In this document: positions 33,796-42,836 of the stretch, piece by piece
Position numbering within the stretch: position 1 is the stretch's first letter
How the letters are laid out: each line of letters opens with the position of its first letter
From: Gammaproteobacteria bacterium
GTDB lineage: Bacteria; Pseudomonadota; Gammaproteobacteria; Pseudomonadales; Pseudohongiellaceae
NCBI GenBank assembly: GCA_947457195.1
Contig: CANGUU010000011.1
Span: forward strand, 1-59,980
Length of the DNA: 59,980 nucleotides
Direction: 5' to 3'
Position numbers and translations under genes: made by a program
The notes under the pieces: generated by a model
Databases searched by the model: none
The model's input: only the letters and a program-made list of their open reading frames with translations
Told to the model about the DNA's origin: nothing

Positions 33796-34950
33796 ATGAC
33801 CAGACCACGAGGTTTCGATGCCGGGCGCCTGCAGGTACTGCGCGAGGCCATCGAGCGGGACATCGAGGCCGATCGTTACTTCGGCGCCGTCTGCCTGCTG
33901 GCGCGGGACGGAAACATCGCCCTGCAAGAGGCGTTTGGCTGGTCCGGGGCGGACCGCAGCCGGCGCTTGCAGCTCGACTCGGTGTTTTCGCTGTTCTCGC
34001 TCACCAAGGCCTTTACCACCGTGCTCACGCTGCGGGCTATCGAGCTTGGCCAGTTCTCGCTCACCACGCGTGTGGCTGAGGTGATCCCGGAGTTCGGGGG
34101 GGGCATGCGCGAAAAAATCAATTTCTTCCACCTGCTGACCCACACCTCGGGACTGCCGGCCCTGTGGATTCCGCGGCCGGGCATGTTCATCGACCGGCTC
34201 GACGAAATCATTGCCGCCATTTGCCAGAACATCCGCTCCATCGACCCGCCGGGTGTGAAATGTCACTACTCGCCGCTGTTCAACCATGCGCTGATGGGCG
34301 AAGCCGTGCGTCGCTGTGACCCGGGCAAACGCAGCTACCGGCAGCTGCTGCAGGATGAACTGCTGACGCCGCTCGGCATGCACGATACCGCGATCGGCCA
34401 GCGCCGCGATCTGGCTGACCGGCATATCTTCCCGGACTTCCGCGGCAAACCGCCCCAGGAGCACCTGAGTCGCCACAACAATGACCCACAGGGCGCCTTC
34501 AAGGACGAGCATGCCGAAATGCCCTGGGTCGGCGGGATCTCGACCGTCCCGGATCTCTTCCGGTTCGCGGAAATGCTGCGACTCGGCGGCCGCTACGAGG
34601 GGGCCCGCCTGTTGTCACCCGCCAGCATCGAGCTCGCCACCCGTAACCATACGGGTCTGCTGCCGAACGAACTCTACAAGGCGGTGGCCATCAACCATGG
34701 CTGGGAGCCCTACCCCGCCTACATCGGACTCGGCTTCTGCCTGCGCGGCGATACGGTCTGCCCGAACCTGTTCGGCTCGCTGCCCAGCCCGCGCACGTTC
34801 GGCAACTATGGTTCCGGCAGCACGCTGTTCTGGGTGGACCCGCAGAGCCAGGTGACTTTCGTGTATCTGTCGGCAGGCATCATGCAGCAGGCGCCGAATA
34901 TTGAGCGCTTCCACCGTCTGGCCGACATCGCCGCGGCCGCCGCGCTCTGA
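33796..34950 (+). CDS. Serine hydrolase, class C beta-lactamase/EstB-like
   Basis: 384 residues, no signal peptide, so cytoplasmic. SLTK at 68-71 is the catalytic S-x-x-K and YSPLFNHALMGEAV includes the Y-S/A-N-like second motif (about residue 157). Family members are carboxylesterases, transesterases or peptidases; the cytoplasmic location favours an esterase. It precedes a GMC oxidoreductase and a flavoprotein gene, and could remove an ester group from the substrate they oxidise. An RBS-like GGGATTTCACC precedes ATG; spacing from the previous stop is 19 bases. Confidence 0.86.
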   Translation: MTRPRGFDAGRLQVLREAIERDIEADRYFGAVCLLARDGNIALQEAFGWSGADRSRRLQLDSVFSLFSLTKAFTTVLTLRAIELGQFSLTTRVAEVIPEFGGGMREKINFFHLLTHTSGLPALWIPRPGMFIDRLDEIIAAICQNIRSIDPPGVKCHYSPLFNHALMGEAVRRCDPGKRSYRQLLQDELLTPLGMHDTAIGQRRDLADRHIFPDFRGKPPQEHLSRHNNDPQGAFKDEHAEMPWVGGISTVPDLFRFAEMLRLGGRYEGARLLSPASIELATRNHTGLLPNELYKAVAINHGWEPYPAYIGLGFCLRGDTVCPNLFGSLPSPRTFGNYGSGSTLFWVDPQSQVTFVYLSAGIMQQAPNIERFHRLADIAAAAAL

Positions 34951-34984
34951 GCAACCTGGCCGCCTGCGCAGCGAGGACCTATCC

Positions 34985-36613
34985 ATGAGCACCGAAGCAG
35001 GCCACGACTTCGTCATCATCGGCGCCGGCACCAGTGGCTGTGTGCTGGCCAACCGGCTGAGTGCGGATCCGCGCAACAGTGTCTGCCTGATCGAAGCGGG
35101 ACCACCTGATGACACCCTGCTGACGCGCATTCCTTCCTTCGTTGGCACGCTACTCTTCCACCCGTGCTACAGCTGGGGCTATCGCTCCACACCGCAGCCC
35201 CAACTCGGAGGCCGCCAGATCCTGCTGCCGCGCGGCCGCATTCTCGGTGGCTGCAGCTCCACCAATGGCATGGTGTATTTCCGGGGGCACCCGCGCGACT
35301 TCGACGAGTGGTGCGCCCTCGGCAACCCGGGCTGGAGCTTTCGCGAGGTACTGCCGTATTTCCTGCGCTCGGAAAACAACCAGGACTACCGCGATTCGCC
35401 CTGGCACGGCACGGGCGGAGAAATGCAGGTGTCCCATGTGCGCAGCTACAACCCGATGGTCGAGCCCTTCCTCGCCGCCACCTCGGCGCTGGGCTTCGGT
35501 CGCTGTGCCGACTTTAACGGCACCCAAGACCCGCTGGGTTTCGATGTGCGGCAGAACGCCATCCATGACGGGCGGCGTGTCTCGGGAGTCTCGGCGTTTC
35601 TGGCGCCGGTCCGCCGGCGTGGCAACCTGCGGATCCTCACCGAGGCTCTCGTGCAGCGCATCGAGTTCCAGGCGGGGCGCGCCGTTGCCGTGCACCTGCT
35701 GCAAGGGGGGCAACCGCAGCGCATCGCCGCCCGGCGGGAGGTACTGCTCTGTGCGGGTGCCTACGGCTCGCCGGCCGTGCTGCAGCACAGCGGCATCGGT
35801 GATGCCACGTGGCTGCACCGACTGGGCATCGATGTCACGCACCACCTGCCGGCTGTCGGGCGCAACCTGCACGATCACCCGTCGGTGGTGGTGCAGATGA
35901 CCACCGGCAACTGCGAGCCCTACGGGCTGTCGCTGGCCGCACTGCCGCGCAATGCCTTCAGTGTGCTGCAGTACCTGCTGTCGCGCCGGGGTCAGTTGGC
36001 CGGCAATCTGTTCGAGGTCACGGGCTTCCTGCGCACCAGAGAGGGGCTGGACCGCCCCGACGTGCAGTTCGTCTTCATGCCAGCCAACCGGCCGGCTCCA
36101 GGCCAGGCCTTTCCCCGTGGGCACGGCTTCGGTATCAATTCGATTTTGCTGAGGCCCGAGAGCCGCGGCAGCGTGACCGTGCAGAGCAGGGACCCCCAGC
36201 AAGCACCGGCCATCGACAATGCCTTTCTGCGCGACCCGGCCGACGTAGAGCCGCTCTTGCGGGGCCTGCGCCTCGCGCGTCGCATCCTCGCCATGCCAGC
36301 GCTCGCCCGCTACCAGGCTCGCGAGATCCTGCCGGGACCAGCCCTGCAGCAAGATGACGAATTGCGCGACTATACACGTCGCCTGTGCAGTGCCGTGCAC
36401 CATCCCGGCGGTTCCTGCCGCATGGGCAGCGACGACGCGGCGGTGGTGGATCCGGCACTGCGCGTGCACGGTCTCGAGGGCCTGCGCGTGGTGGATGCCT
36501 CGGTGTTCCCGCGCATGGTCAGCGGCAATTCCAACGCGGCCGCAGTGATGGTGGCGGAGAAGGCCAGCGACCTCATCCTCGGCAAGCCAGCGCCAGCCCC
36601 GCTTGATCTTTGA
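34985..36613 (+). CDS. GMC-family FAD oxidoreductase (choline dehydrogenase-like)
   Basis: 542 residues from the ATG at 34985 behind GCGAGGACC; the extra 28 codons upstream overlap the previous gene and were excluded. FAD-binding GAGTSG at 13-18, GGCSSTNGMVYFRGHPRDFDEW (GMC signature 1 region), LCAGAYGSPAVLQHSGIG (signature 2), active-site pair from HHPGGSCRMG and GNSNAAAVMVAEKASDLI at the C-terminus. It would oxidise an alcohol to an aldehyde or ketone with FAD. Substrate unknown; a catabolic role with the neighbouring flavoprotein is inferred. Confidence 0.9.
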   Translation: MSTEAGHDFVIIGAGTSGCVLANRLSADPRNSVCLIEAGPPDDTLLTRIPSFVGTLLFHPCYSWGYRSTPQPQLGGRQILLPRGRILGGCSSTNGMVYFRGHPRDFDEWCALGNPGWSFREVLPYFLRSENNQDYRDSPWHGTGGEMQVSHVRSYNPMVEPFLAATSALGFGRCADFNGTQDPLGFDVRQNAIHDGRRVSGVSAFLAPVRRRGNLRILTEALVQRIEFQAGRAVAVHLLQGGQPQRIAARREVLLCAGAYGSPAVLQHSGIGDATWLHRLGIDVTHHLPAVGRNLHDHPSVVVQMTTGNCEPYGLSLAALPRNAFSVLQYLLSRRGQLAGNLFEVTGFLRTREGLDRPDVQFVFMPANRPAPGQAFPRGHGFGINSILLRPESRGSVTVQSRDPQQAPAIDNAFLRDPADVEPLLRGLRLARRILAMPALARYQAREILPGPALQQDDELRDYTRRLCSAVHHPGGSCRMGSDDAAVVDPALRVHGLEGLRVVDASVFPRMVSGNSNAAAVMVAEKASDLILGKPAPAPLDL

Positions 36614-36653
36614 ACATCCTTCACCCACCACACCCGAACGAGAGGACAGAGCC

Positions 36654-38228
36654 ATGCAGGAAAACTACGACATCGTTGCCATCGGCTCCGGACACAATGG
36701 CCTGGTGGCCGCCGCCTATCTCGCCTGTGCCGGTCGCAAAGTGCTTGTGGTGGAAAAGCAGCCCTGGTTTGGCGGGGGCGTGATCACCCGTGAGCTGACG
36801 CTGCCTGGCTTCAAGCACGACCAGCACAGCATGGCGCACATCTTCATCCAGGCGAATCCGCTCATCAAAGACGACGAACTCAAGCTGAAGGCCAAGTACG
36901 GTCTGCGCTACATCTATCCCGAAATCCCGCTGATGTCGGTGTTCAAGGATGGTTCCACGCTGGCGCTGTACACCGACCGGCAGCGCACCTACCAGGAGAT
37001 CGCCCGCTTCTCCCAACGCGATGCCGAATCCTACCTGCGGCTGAGCGAACTCGGTGCCACTTACCTGCCGGCCATCGTCGGCGGCATGTTCAGCACACCG
37101 GCGCCCACCGGTGCCATGTATGCCTTCATGGACCAGAGCCGCGAAGGCCGGCTGATGATGAGCATCATGCAGAAGAGCGCCTATGATATCGTCCGCGAAT
37201 ACTTCACCGACGACCGCGTACTGCTGCACTTCACCCGCATGGTGAGCGAGAACCTCACCGGCCCCGAGGAAAAAGGTACCGGCATCGGGCTGTTCGTGTT
37301 CCTGTCCTTCCTCGAAAAATACGGCATCGGCGTCGCCGTGGGTGGCAGTGGGCAGCTGTCGCAGGCCCTGATCCGCTGCATCGAGGATCATGGTGGTACG
37401 GTGCTCGGCAACTGCGGCGTGGAAAAAGTACTCACTGAAAAGAGTCGGGCCGTGGGTATCCGCTGCAGCGATGGCCGCGTATTCAGGGCCCGCGACGGCG
37501 TCATCGGCTCTATCCATCCACACGACATCGGCAAGTTTCTCGATGGTGTCGCCCCGGAGATCGTCGAGGATGCCGCCAAAGCGGCGCTTACCGAAAACGT
37601 GGTGTTTACCATCCATGCCGCCCTGGACGAGCCGCTCAAGTTCAAGTGTGGCGACAAGGCCCGCAGCGCCATGATGATCGAACTTCTGCCCGACCACATC
37701 GACACCCTGCGCGGTCACTTCGACGACCTGCGCTACGGCCGGCTGCCGAAGGATTCACTGATCGGCCTTGGCACGGTCACCAATATCGACCCCAGTCGCG
37801 CACCGGCCGGCAAGGCGACCATGCACGTATGGGACTATGTGCCCTACGAACATCCGCAGGGCGGCGCCCGCCACTGGGATGTCTGCAAGGAGGAATTCGC
37901 CTGGGGCCTCATCGACCGCATGCAGCCCTACATCGACAACCTCAACAAGGACACCATCCTCAAGTGGCACTGTGACAGTCCACTCGACATGGAGCGCCAC
38001 AGCGCCAGCTTCCGCAAGGGCGACATCCACGGTGTGGCCTTCAATCTCGTGCAGAACGGCGCGCACCGGCCCACGCCGGACCTCGGCCAGAACACCGTGC
38101 CTGGCATCGACCGGTTCTATCTGGTGGGCCCCTTCCAGCATCCGGGCGGTGGCGTGTTCGGCGCAGGCCGCGCCACGGCGATGAAGATGTTTGAGGACCT
38201 GGGCCTGTCGGTGGACCGGTTGAATTGA
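36654..38228 (+). CDS. Phytoene desaturase-like FAD-dependent oxidoreductase (COG1233)
   Basis: 524 residues from the ATG at 36654 behind GAGAGGACAG. The N-terminal Rossmann motif is GSGHNG (11-16) with VVEKQPWFGGG, and the C-terminal FAD segment is GPFQHPGGGVFGAGRATAMKM. Unlike carotenoid desaturases there is no carotenoid cluster around. Relatives are usually annotated only as NAD(P)/FAD-dependent oxidoreductases. It follows the GMC gene with a 40-base gap and should be in the same transcript. Confidence 0.88.
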   Translation: MQENYDIVAIGSGHNGLVAAAYLACAGRKVLVVEKQPWFGGGVITRELTLPGFKHDQHSMAHIFIQANPLIKDDELKLKAKYGLRYIYPEIPLMSVFKDGSTLALYTDRQRTYQEIARFSQRDAESYLRLSELGATYLPAIVGGMFSTPAPTGAMYAFMDQSREGRLMMSIMQKSAYDIVREYFTDDRVLLHFTRMVSENLTGPEEKGTGIGLFVFLSFLEKYGIGVAVGGSGQLSQALIRCIEDHGGTVLGNCGVEKVLTEKSRAVGIRCSDGRVFRARDGVIGSIHPHDIGKFLDGVAPEIVEDAAKAALTENVVFTIHAALDEPLKFKCGDKARSAMMIELLPDHIDTLRGHFDDLRYGRLPKDSLIGLGTVTNIDPSRAPAGKATMHVWDYVPYEHPQGGARHWDVCKEEFAWGLIDRMQPYIDNLNKDTILKWHCDSPLDMERHSASFRKGDIHGVAFNLVQNGAHRPTPDLGQNTVPGIDRFYLVGPFQHPGGGVFGAGRATAMKMFEDLGLSVDRLN

Positions 38229-38257
38229 GGAGACCGGCCGGCGCCGCGTCACAGGCC

Positions 38258-38434
38258 ATGGGCGACATTCTCCCCTTCCAGCGCAGAGCAGCACCTCGGC
38301 GCAGCCAGCTCTGCGCCAATGGTCACCATCGCTGGGCCATCTGGCAGCAGAAACCTTTCGACACGCGGCAGGGCAAGCTGGTCACTGTCTACCGCTGCGC
38401 GCGCTGCGGCGCGGAGAAGGTGGAAGCCAAATAG
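38258..38434 (+). CDS. Small CxxC (zinc-ribbon-like) protein
   Basis: 58 residues from the ATG at 38258. Cys-Ala-Asn-Gly-His-His near residue 19 and CARCGAEKVEAK at the C-terminus could form a zinc site with three Cys and one His. Basic, no signal peptide. It begins 29 bases after the flavoprotein gene, likely cotranscribed. No function is known to me. Confidence 0.6.
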   Translation: MGDILPFQRRAAPRRSQLCANGHHRWAIWQQKPFDTRQGKLVTVYRCARCGAEKVEAK

Positions 38435-38489
38435 GCCTGCCGTCTGCCTGCAGCAAGCGGCCGTGCGCCGCAGGCTTCTCCACAAGCGC

Positions 38490-38891
38490 CTAGACCACCT
38501 TCATGACGTAGTGGCTGTCCATGTATTCGCGGATCTTCCAGACCAGACCATCCTTCACTTCGATGACCCAGCAGTACTGGTTGTTGTAGACATTGCCGTT
38601 GCGCAGTTTGCCCTGGCCACGGCTTTCCACACACACCTGATTGCCCTTGGCGAAGAGGTTGTCGACGGTGGTCTTGGGGTCGCCGTCCTCGAAGATGCCA
38701 CGAACGGGCGCCAGGAACTGGTCGACGATGACATCGCGCGGCGCGTGCACCCCGGCACCGGGCACATCCTTGACCATCGGCGTCCAGCTGGCGTCGGGGT
38801 GCAGGGTCTTGCGGATGTTTTCAAGATGGCCGCTGCTCAGCACCTCGAAGAAATGGCGGACGATCTGTTCGTTCTGCTCGGGCGTGGTCAT
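38490..38891 (-). CDS. NTF2-like (SnoaL-type) protein
   Basis: 133 residues. The layout EQNEQIVRHFFEVLSSGHLENIRKTLHPDASWTP, a cone-shaped NTF2-like start, and the late NQYCWVIEVKDGLVWKIREYMDSHYV are typical of SnoaL-like domains. Members include isomerases, dehydratases, cyclases and ligand-binding proteins, so no reaction can be fixed. It is the last gene of a minus-strand group with the MFS transporter and the CmcJ-like oxygenase genes (gaps 83 and 85 bases) and convergent with the flavoprotein unit. Confidence 0.82.
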   Translation of the reverse strand: MTTPEQNEQIVRHFFEVLSSGHLENIRKTLHPDASWTPMVKDVPGAGVHAPRDVIVDQFLAPVRGIFEDGDPKTTVDNLFAKGNQVCVESRGQGKLRNGNVYNNQYCWVIEVKDGLVWKIREYMDSHYVMKVV

Positions 38892-38974
38892 GCAAGGACT
38901 CCTCTGGTCATGGAAGGAAAAAGCGCTGTGTCACGCCTCGCAGCGTGGCCAGACTCCGGGTGGCGCAGGTGCTG

Positions 38975-40207
38975 TCAGGCCGTGCGCGGCGCGCTGACTT
39001 TGCCCGGCGCCGTCTCGACCAGCAACAGGCTGAGCAGACCCCCGACAAAGGAGCACACCATCATCACCACCATGTGCGCCACCAGCGAGGTCTGGTCGGC
39101 GATCCAGCCGGAGATGGTCGGTGACAGCACGCCGCCCACGAGTTCGCCAGCGCCGACCACCAGTCCCATCGACGAAGCCGCCAGCGCCTTGGGTACGGTC
39201 TCGGAGGGGATTACGCCCATGAACACGGCGAAGGAGCCGGACGCGGTCCAGCCGATCAGCAGCAGCAGGCTCAGCAAGGGCAGCGGCCCGGTGAAGTGTA
39301 CGGCGGCAATGGGCGTGATGAGACCGATGAAGGTGAAGATGATCATCGCCGGCCTGCGACCGATGCGGTCGGAGATCGCCGGCACGACGAAGCCGCAGAT
39401 CATGGTCGCAATGCCCATCGGCGCCACCACCTGCCCGGCGACCTCCGGCGTCATGCCGCGCATGACGGTGAAGAAGACGGGCAGGAAGATGATGCCGACC
39501 AGGTACCAGGAAATCATGAAGATGGCGATGCCGCAGCAGACCAGGATGTTGCGCTGCTTCAGCATCGCCAGCAGACCAGGTTTCTCGGCGAGCGTCTCGA
39601 CGGCACTCGCGGGCGGCGCCACCGGCTCGCGCACGAAACGCCATACCAGCAGCGCGCAGACCAGTCCCGGGATGGCGCTGAGAAAAAACGCCGTACGCCA
39701 GCCAAAGGCCTCGGCCAACTGTGGCAGCAGCAGCGGCGCCAGCGTGGTACCGAGCAATGACGCGAAGAAGTTCTGCATGAGACCGGCATTCACACCGCGG
39801 CGCTGCGGTGAGGACTCGATGTTCATGATCGAAAAGCAGATAGGGAGGAACGGACCTTCAGCGGCGCCCATCAGTACCCGGGACAGCAGCAGCATCGCAA
39901 ACGAACCTGCCAGTCCGGACAGCACCGAGCAGAGCGAGAACACAACGATGGAAACGATCAGAAACGGCTTGCGCACGCCGCTCTTGTCGGACCAGGCGCC
40001 GATCAGGTAGGCAGAGAGGGCCCAGGCCAGTGACAGGCCAGAGCCGAGCATGCCCACCTGCGCCTGACTGAGGCCGAGATCAGGAATGATGTAGGCCGCC
40101 AGATTGCCGATGGCATTGCGCTCGAAGAACACGATGCCGAACGTGAACCCGAGCAACAGCAGCAGACCGTTTTCGTAGCTGGCGACCTTGCCGTTCGAAT
40201 TGCCCAT
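38975..40207 (-). CDS. MFS transporter (ACS/organic anion-like)
   Basis: 410 residues from the ATG at 40207 behind GAGGGGAATCTG; the 67 codons upstream are not conserved-looking. Twelve predicted helices; WSDKSGVRKPFLI is the D-x-S-G-x-R-K loop between helices 2 and 3, and LLSRVLMGAAEGPFLPI resembles the helix 4 motif. Uptake of an organic acid is likely. It lies between the CmcJ-like and NTF2-like genes on the minus strand and could import the substrate of this cluster. Confidence 0.86.
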   Translation of the reverse strand: MGNSNGKVASYENGLLLLLGFTFGIVFFERNAIGNLAAYIIPDLGLSQAQVGMLGSGLSLAWALSAYLIGAWSDKSGVRKPFLIVSIVVFSLCSVLSGLAGSFAMLLLSRVLMGAAEGPFLPICFSIMNIESSPQRRGVNAGLMQNFFASLLGTTLAPLLLPQLAEAFGWRTAFFLSAIPGLVCALLVWRFVREPVAPPASAVETLAEKPGLLAMLKQRNILVCCGIAIFMISWYLVGIIFLPVFFTVMRGMTPEVAGQVVAPMGIATMICGFVVPAISDRIGRRPAMIIFTFIGLITPIAAVHFTGPLPLLSLLLLIGWTASGSFAVFMGVIPSETVPKALAASSMGLVVGAGELVGGVLSPTISGWIADQTSLVAHMVVMMVCSFVGGLLSLLLVETAPGKVSAPRTA

Positions 40208-40292
40208 CAGATTCCCCTCGTTGTTGTGTTGTTGGCGATGGTTGAGTGGTGGCTGGCCGGTATCGACTGCCCGCAGGCGACAGCCGGCCTGC

Positions 40293-41114
40293 CTATTGGT
40301 CGATGAAGGATACCGTGCGAATCTCCATGCTCTGGCGCGGCGGCGCATCTGGCGGGCTTTCCGGGTCGGCAAAGGCGGTATGGCCCGTCCACTGCGGCCT
40401 GTCTGCATCGGAGTCGAACAGCTTGAAGGCGAACACCTCGTCGGGTCGCATGCGCGGCACGTAGTACCAGCGGTGCTGCGGGTTATAGCTGAGATTGAAG
40501 CCGAACAGCGGCGGCCGCGTGGGGTCGTCGAGACCGCCGCGGATTTCGCTGTCGTTGAGATCGTCGGGCGCTACGGTGGAGGCGTCGCAGAGCGCCAGCG
40601 GCGTGCGGTACACCGTGGTGATCGGCCGCCAGAAGTTCATGAGCACGAAGCGCTTCTGCAGCCAATAGGCAGCGGCCTCGGCACCCAGCGTACGGCGTAC
40701 CTGCTCCTCGATGGTGGCGCGCCCGTAGTCAACATGGGCACCGAACGCCGGCAAGCGACCCTGGGCGCTTGCGGGATCATCGCTGCGCGGTACCGGGCCG
40801 AAGGCGATGGCGTGTACGGCGTGATTGACCTGCTTTGCCAGCGCGATGACTTCGGGAAAGAACACCCGCTCCACCTCGGCCGCGTCGAAAAAATTCTTCA
40901 CCGCCGTCACATGCTGCAACAGGGTAAAGCCGTTGCGCTCGACCGTGAGCTGCTGGCGCAGCGGGCGCATGTCAGTCAGCAGCATGTCGTGATCATCGGC
41001 AGGCCAGTAGGACTTGTCGCGGTCGGCCGGGTAGAACAGCGTCTTCTCACCCTTCACCACGTAGCGGATGACGGCCTTGATCGAATGGGGTACGGGAGCG
41101 GGAGCAGCAGTCAT
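40293..41114 (-). CDS. CmcJ/NvfI-type hydroxylase/methyltransferase-like oxygenase
   Basis: 273 residues from the ATG at 41114; no good ribosome site is seen. AHVDYG holds a HxD pair, RFVLMNFWRPITTVYRTPLALCDAS is the strongest family segment and HRWYYVPRMRPDEVFAFKLFDSD follows, as in CmcJ-like proteins (cephamycin 7-alpha-methoxylation) and fungal NvfI-type 2-oxoglutarate oxygenases. Bacterial members are uncharacterised; the usual chemistry would be Fe(II)/2-oxoglutarate hydroxylation. It heads a minus-strand group with the MFS and NTF2-like genes and diverges from another MFS gene. Confidence 0.8.
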   Translation of the reverse strand: MTAAPAPVPHSIKAVIRYVVKGEKTLFYPADRDKSYWPADDHDMLLTDMRPLRQQLTVERNGFTLLQHVTAVKNFFDAAEVERVFFPEVIALAKQVNHAVHAIAFGPVPRSDDPASAQGRLPAFGAHVDYGRATIEEQVRRTLGAEAAAYWLQKRFVLMNFWRPITTVYRTPLALCDASTVAPDDLNDSEIRGGLDDPTRPPLFGFNLSYNPQHRWYYVPRMRPDEVFAFKLFDSDADRPQWTGHTAFADPESPPDAPPRQSMEIRTVSFIDQ

Positions 41115-41276
41115 GGAGGGCAGCAGAAGCAGCAAAGGGGGCGCGAAGCGTTATAGCACCCGGCTTCAGGTGCGGAAAAGAGCCGTGCCGCCGGTGGCCG
41201 GCCCGCTGGTTTGCCCGCCAATCAGGGCCTCAGTACACTGGCTGGCCGCCACGCCCACTAGAACAGGGGAAACCGC

Positions 41277-42590
41277 ATGAGTCTGGCCGAGGTCCGTCAC
41301 GAGATCGACAACACACCGCTGCGGCCCTATCAACTGCTGGTCATCACGCTCGGCGTCCTCATCAACCTGCTCGACGGTTACGACATCCTCGCGCTTTCGC
41401 TGATTTCACCGCTGCTCACCGCCGAATGGCAGCTTGGCCCGGAGGCCCTCGGGCTGTTGTTCAGTGCCGGCCTGTTCGGCATGGCCTGCGGGGCCCTGCT
41501 GCTGTCACCGGTGGCCGATCTGCTCGGTCGCCGCAGCGCGATACTGCTGAATCTCGGTCTCATGAGCCTTGGCATGTTGCTGAGTGCCACCGCCGACTCG
41601 GTGCCCTTCCTGATGGCCATGCGCTTTTGCACGGGGCTCGGCGTGGGGGCGATGGCCGCTTGCGTCGGCACGCTGGTGTTCGAGTACTGCTCGCTGAAGA
41701 CCCGCAATCTCGGCCTCGGACTCGTGACCATCGGCTACACGGTCGGTACGCTGCTCGGCACCTATGCAGCACCCTGGCTACTGGACGTGCTCGACTGGCG
41801 CGGCGTGTTCGTGTTCGGCGGTGTCTGCTCCTGCCTGCTGATGCCGGTCATCTATTTCCTACTGCCGGAATCCCTGGACGTGTTGGTTGCACGCCAGACG
41901 CCGGCGGCGCTGGCAGACGTCAACCGTATCCTGGGCCGGCTGGGCTTTGCCGTGCTGGGCGCGCTGCCCGCCCCGCAGACCCGGTCTCGGCAGGGCGGCC
42001 TGCTGGATCTGTTCAAGGCGCCACTCCGGTCGCGCACGCTGCTGATGGCCGCGAGCTACTTTCTCTACATGTTCACCCAGTATTTCTTCCTCAACTGGAA
42101 CAACCAGCTCACCACCAACGCCGGCTTCACCCTGGCCGACGGGCTGCTGGTGTCGCGGCTGACCAGCTTCGGCGGCATCGTCGGCGGCATCCTGATCGGC
42201 ATCGCCAGCTTCCGCTACCCCATTCGCCCCGTGTCGTTTGCCACGCTGCTGGGCATGGGGCTTGCGCTGGTGGTATTCGGCAGCGCCGCCGACAACCTGC
42301 CGCTGGCACAGGGCAGCGCCTTCCTGATGGGCTTTTGCATCTTCGGGGCGGCGGTGGTGCTTTATGCCTGCGGGGCCACCACGTTCCCGGCCCGGGTGCG
42401 GGCCACCGGCATGGGCATCGTCATGAGTGCCGGCCGCCTGGGTTCCACCTTCGGCCCGGCTACCGCCGGCTTCCTGTTAGGCGCCGACTATTCGCGGTTT
42501 CTGGTCTGCCTGTTGCTGGCAGTGCCCGTGCTCGTATCAATCTTCACCTTGCTGCGTGTACCGTTGACCGCGGTCGACGGCGAACCCTGA
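41277..42590 (+). CDS. MFS transporter, aromatic acid:H+ symporter (AAHS) type
   Basis: 437 residues. The AAHS mark LLDGYDILALSLISPLL (helix 1, the D-G-Y-D motif needed for aromatic acid transport in PcaK) is present, and VADLLGRRSAILLNLGL is the MFS motif A. The ATG follows CAGGGGAAACCGC. Twelve helices. Probably imports an aromatic or other hydroxy acid by proton symport. It diverges from the CmcJ-like gene with 162 bases between them, a likely shared promoter region. Confidence 0.87.
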   Translation: MSLAEVRHEIDNTPLRPYQLLVITLGVLINLLDGYDILALSLISPLLTAEWQLGPEALGLLFSAGLFGMACGALLLSPVADLLGRRSAILLNLGLMSLGMLLSATADSVPFLMAMRFCTGLGVGAMAACVGTLVFEYCSLKTRNLGLGLVTIGYTVGTLLGTYAAPWLLDVLDWRGVFVFGGVCSCLLMPVIYFLLPESLDVLVARQTPAALADVNRILGRLGFAVLGALPAPQTRSRQGGLLDLFKAPLRSRTLLMAASYFLYMFTQYFFLNWNNQLTTNAGFTLADGLLVSRLTSFGGIVGGILIGIASFRYPIRPVSFATLLGMGLALVVFGSAADNLPLAQGSAFLMGFCIFGAAVVLYACGATTFPARVRATGMGIVMSAGRLGSTFGPATAGFLLGADYSRFLVCLLLAVPVLVSIFTLLRVPLTAVDGEP

Positions 42591-42836
42591 GGCTGCCAAC
42601 AGGGCTTCCGGAACCTAAGCGTTTTCTCGCCGTGGAAGCAGAAGTTGCATCGACCATCGACACGACCGGATCAATCCCAGATTGGTCGGACAGTCGAGCG
42701 GCATTCTTCGTGCGCAGGTACGAGGCTCACCACGCAGGGCAGCGGAACAAACCAGCGAAGTGAGAATGCAAACGCCTGCAGCCGACCAAGCCCGGATCCA
42801 CCAGCGGACTTTTGCCCAATTGGGCAGGCGCATCGG
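42591..42836. other. Lower-GC spacer with a palindrome
   Basis: 246 bases between the AAHS transporter gene and the VIT1-like gene, about 53-58% GC by eye, lower than its surroundings. A perfect 14-base palindrome TGCCCAATTGGGCA lies at 42813-42826, just past the VIT1-like stop on the minus strand; it has no T run. No coding feature is recognised. Confidence 0.5.

Noticed and set aside
41426-42763. Alternative plus-strand frame of 445 codons across the AAHS transporter gene
   Set aside because: The reading frame of the transporter gives 12 helices and the D-G-Y-D motif; the other gives Arg/His-rich, low-complexity protein.
42813-42826. Palindrome TGCCCAATTGGGCA as an operator or insertion scar
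   Set aside because: It is isolated, with no second copy or neighbouring regulator gene to support a function.
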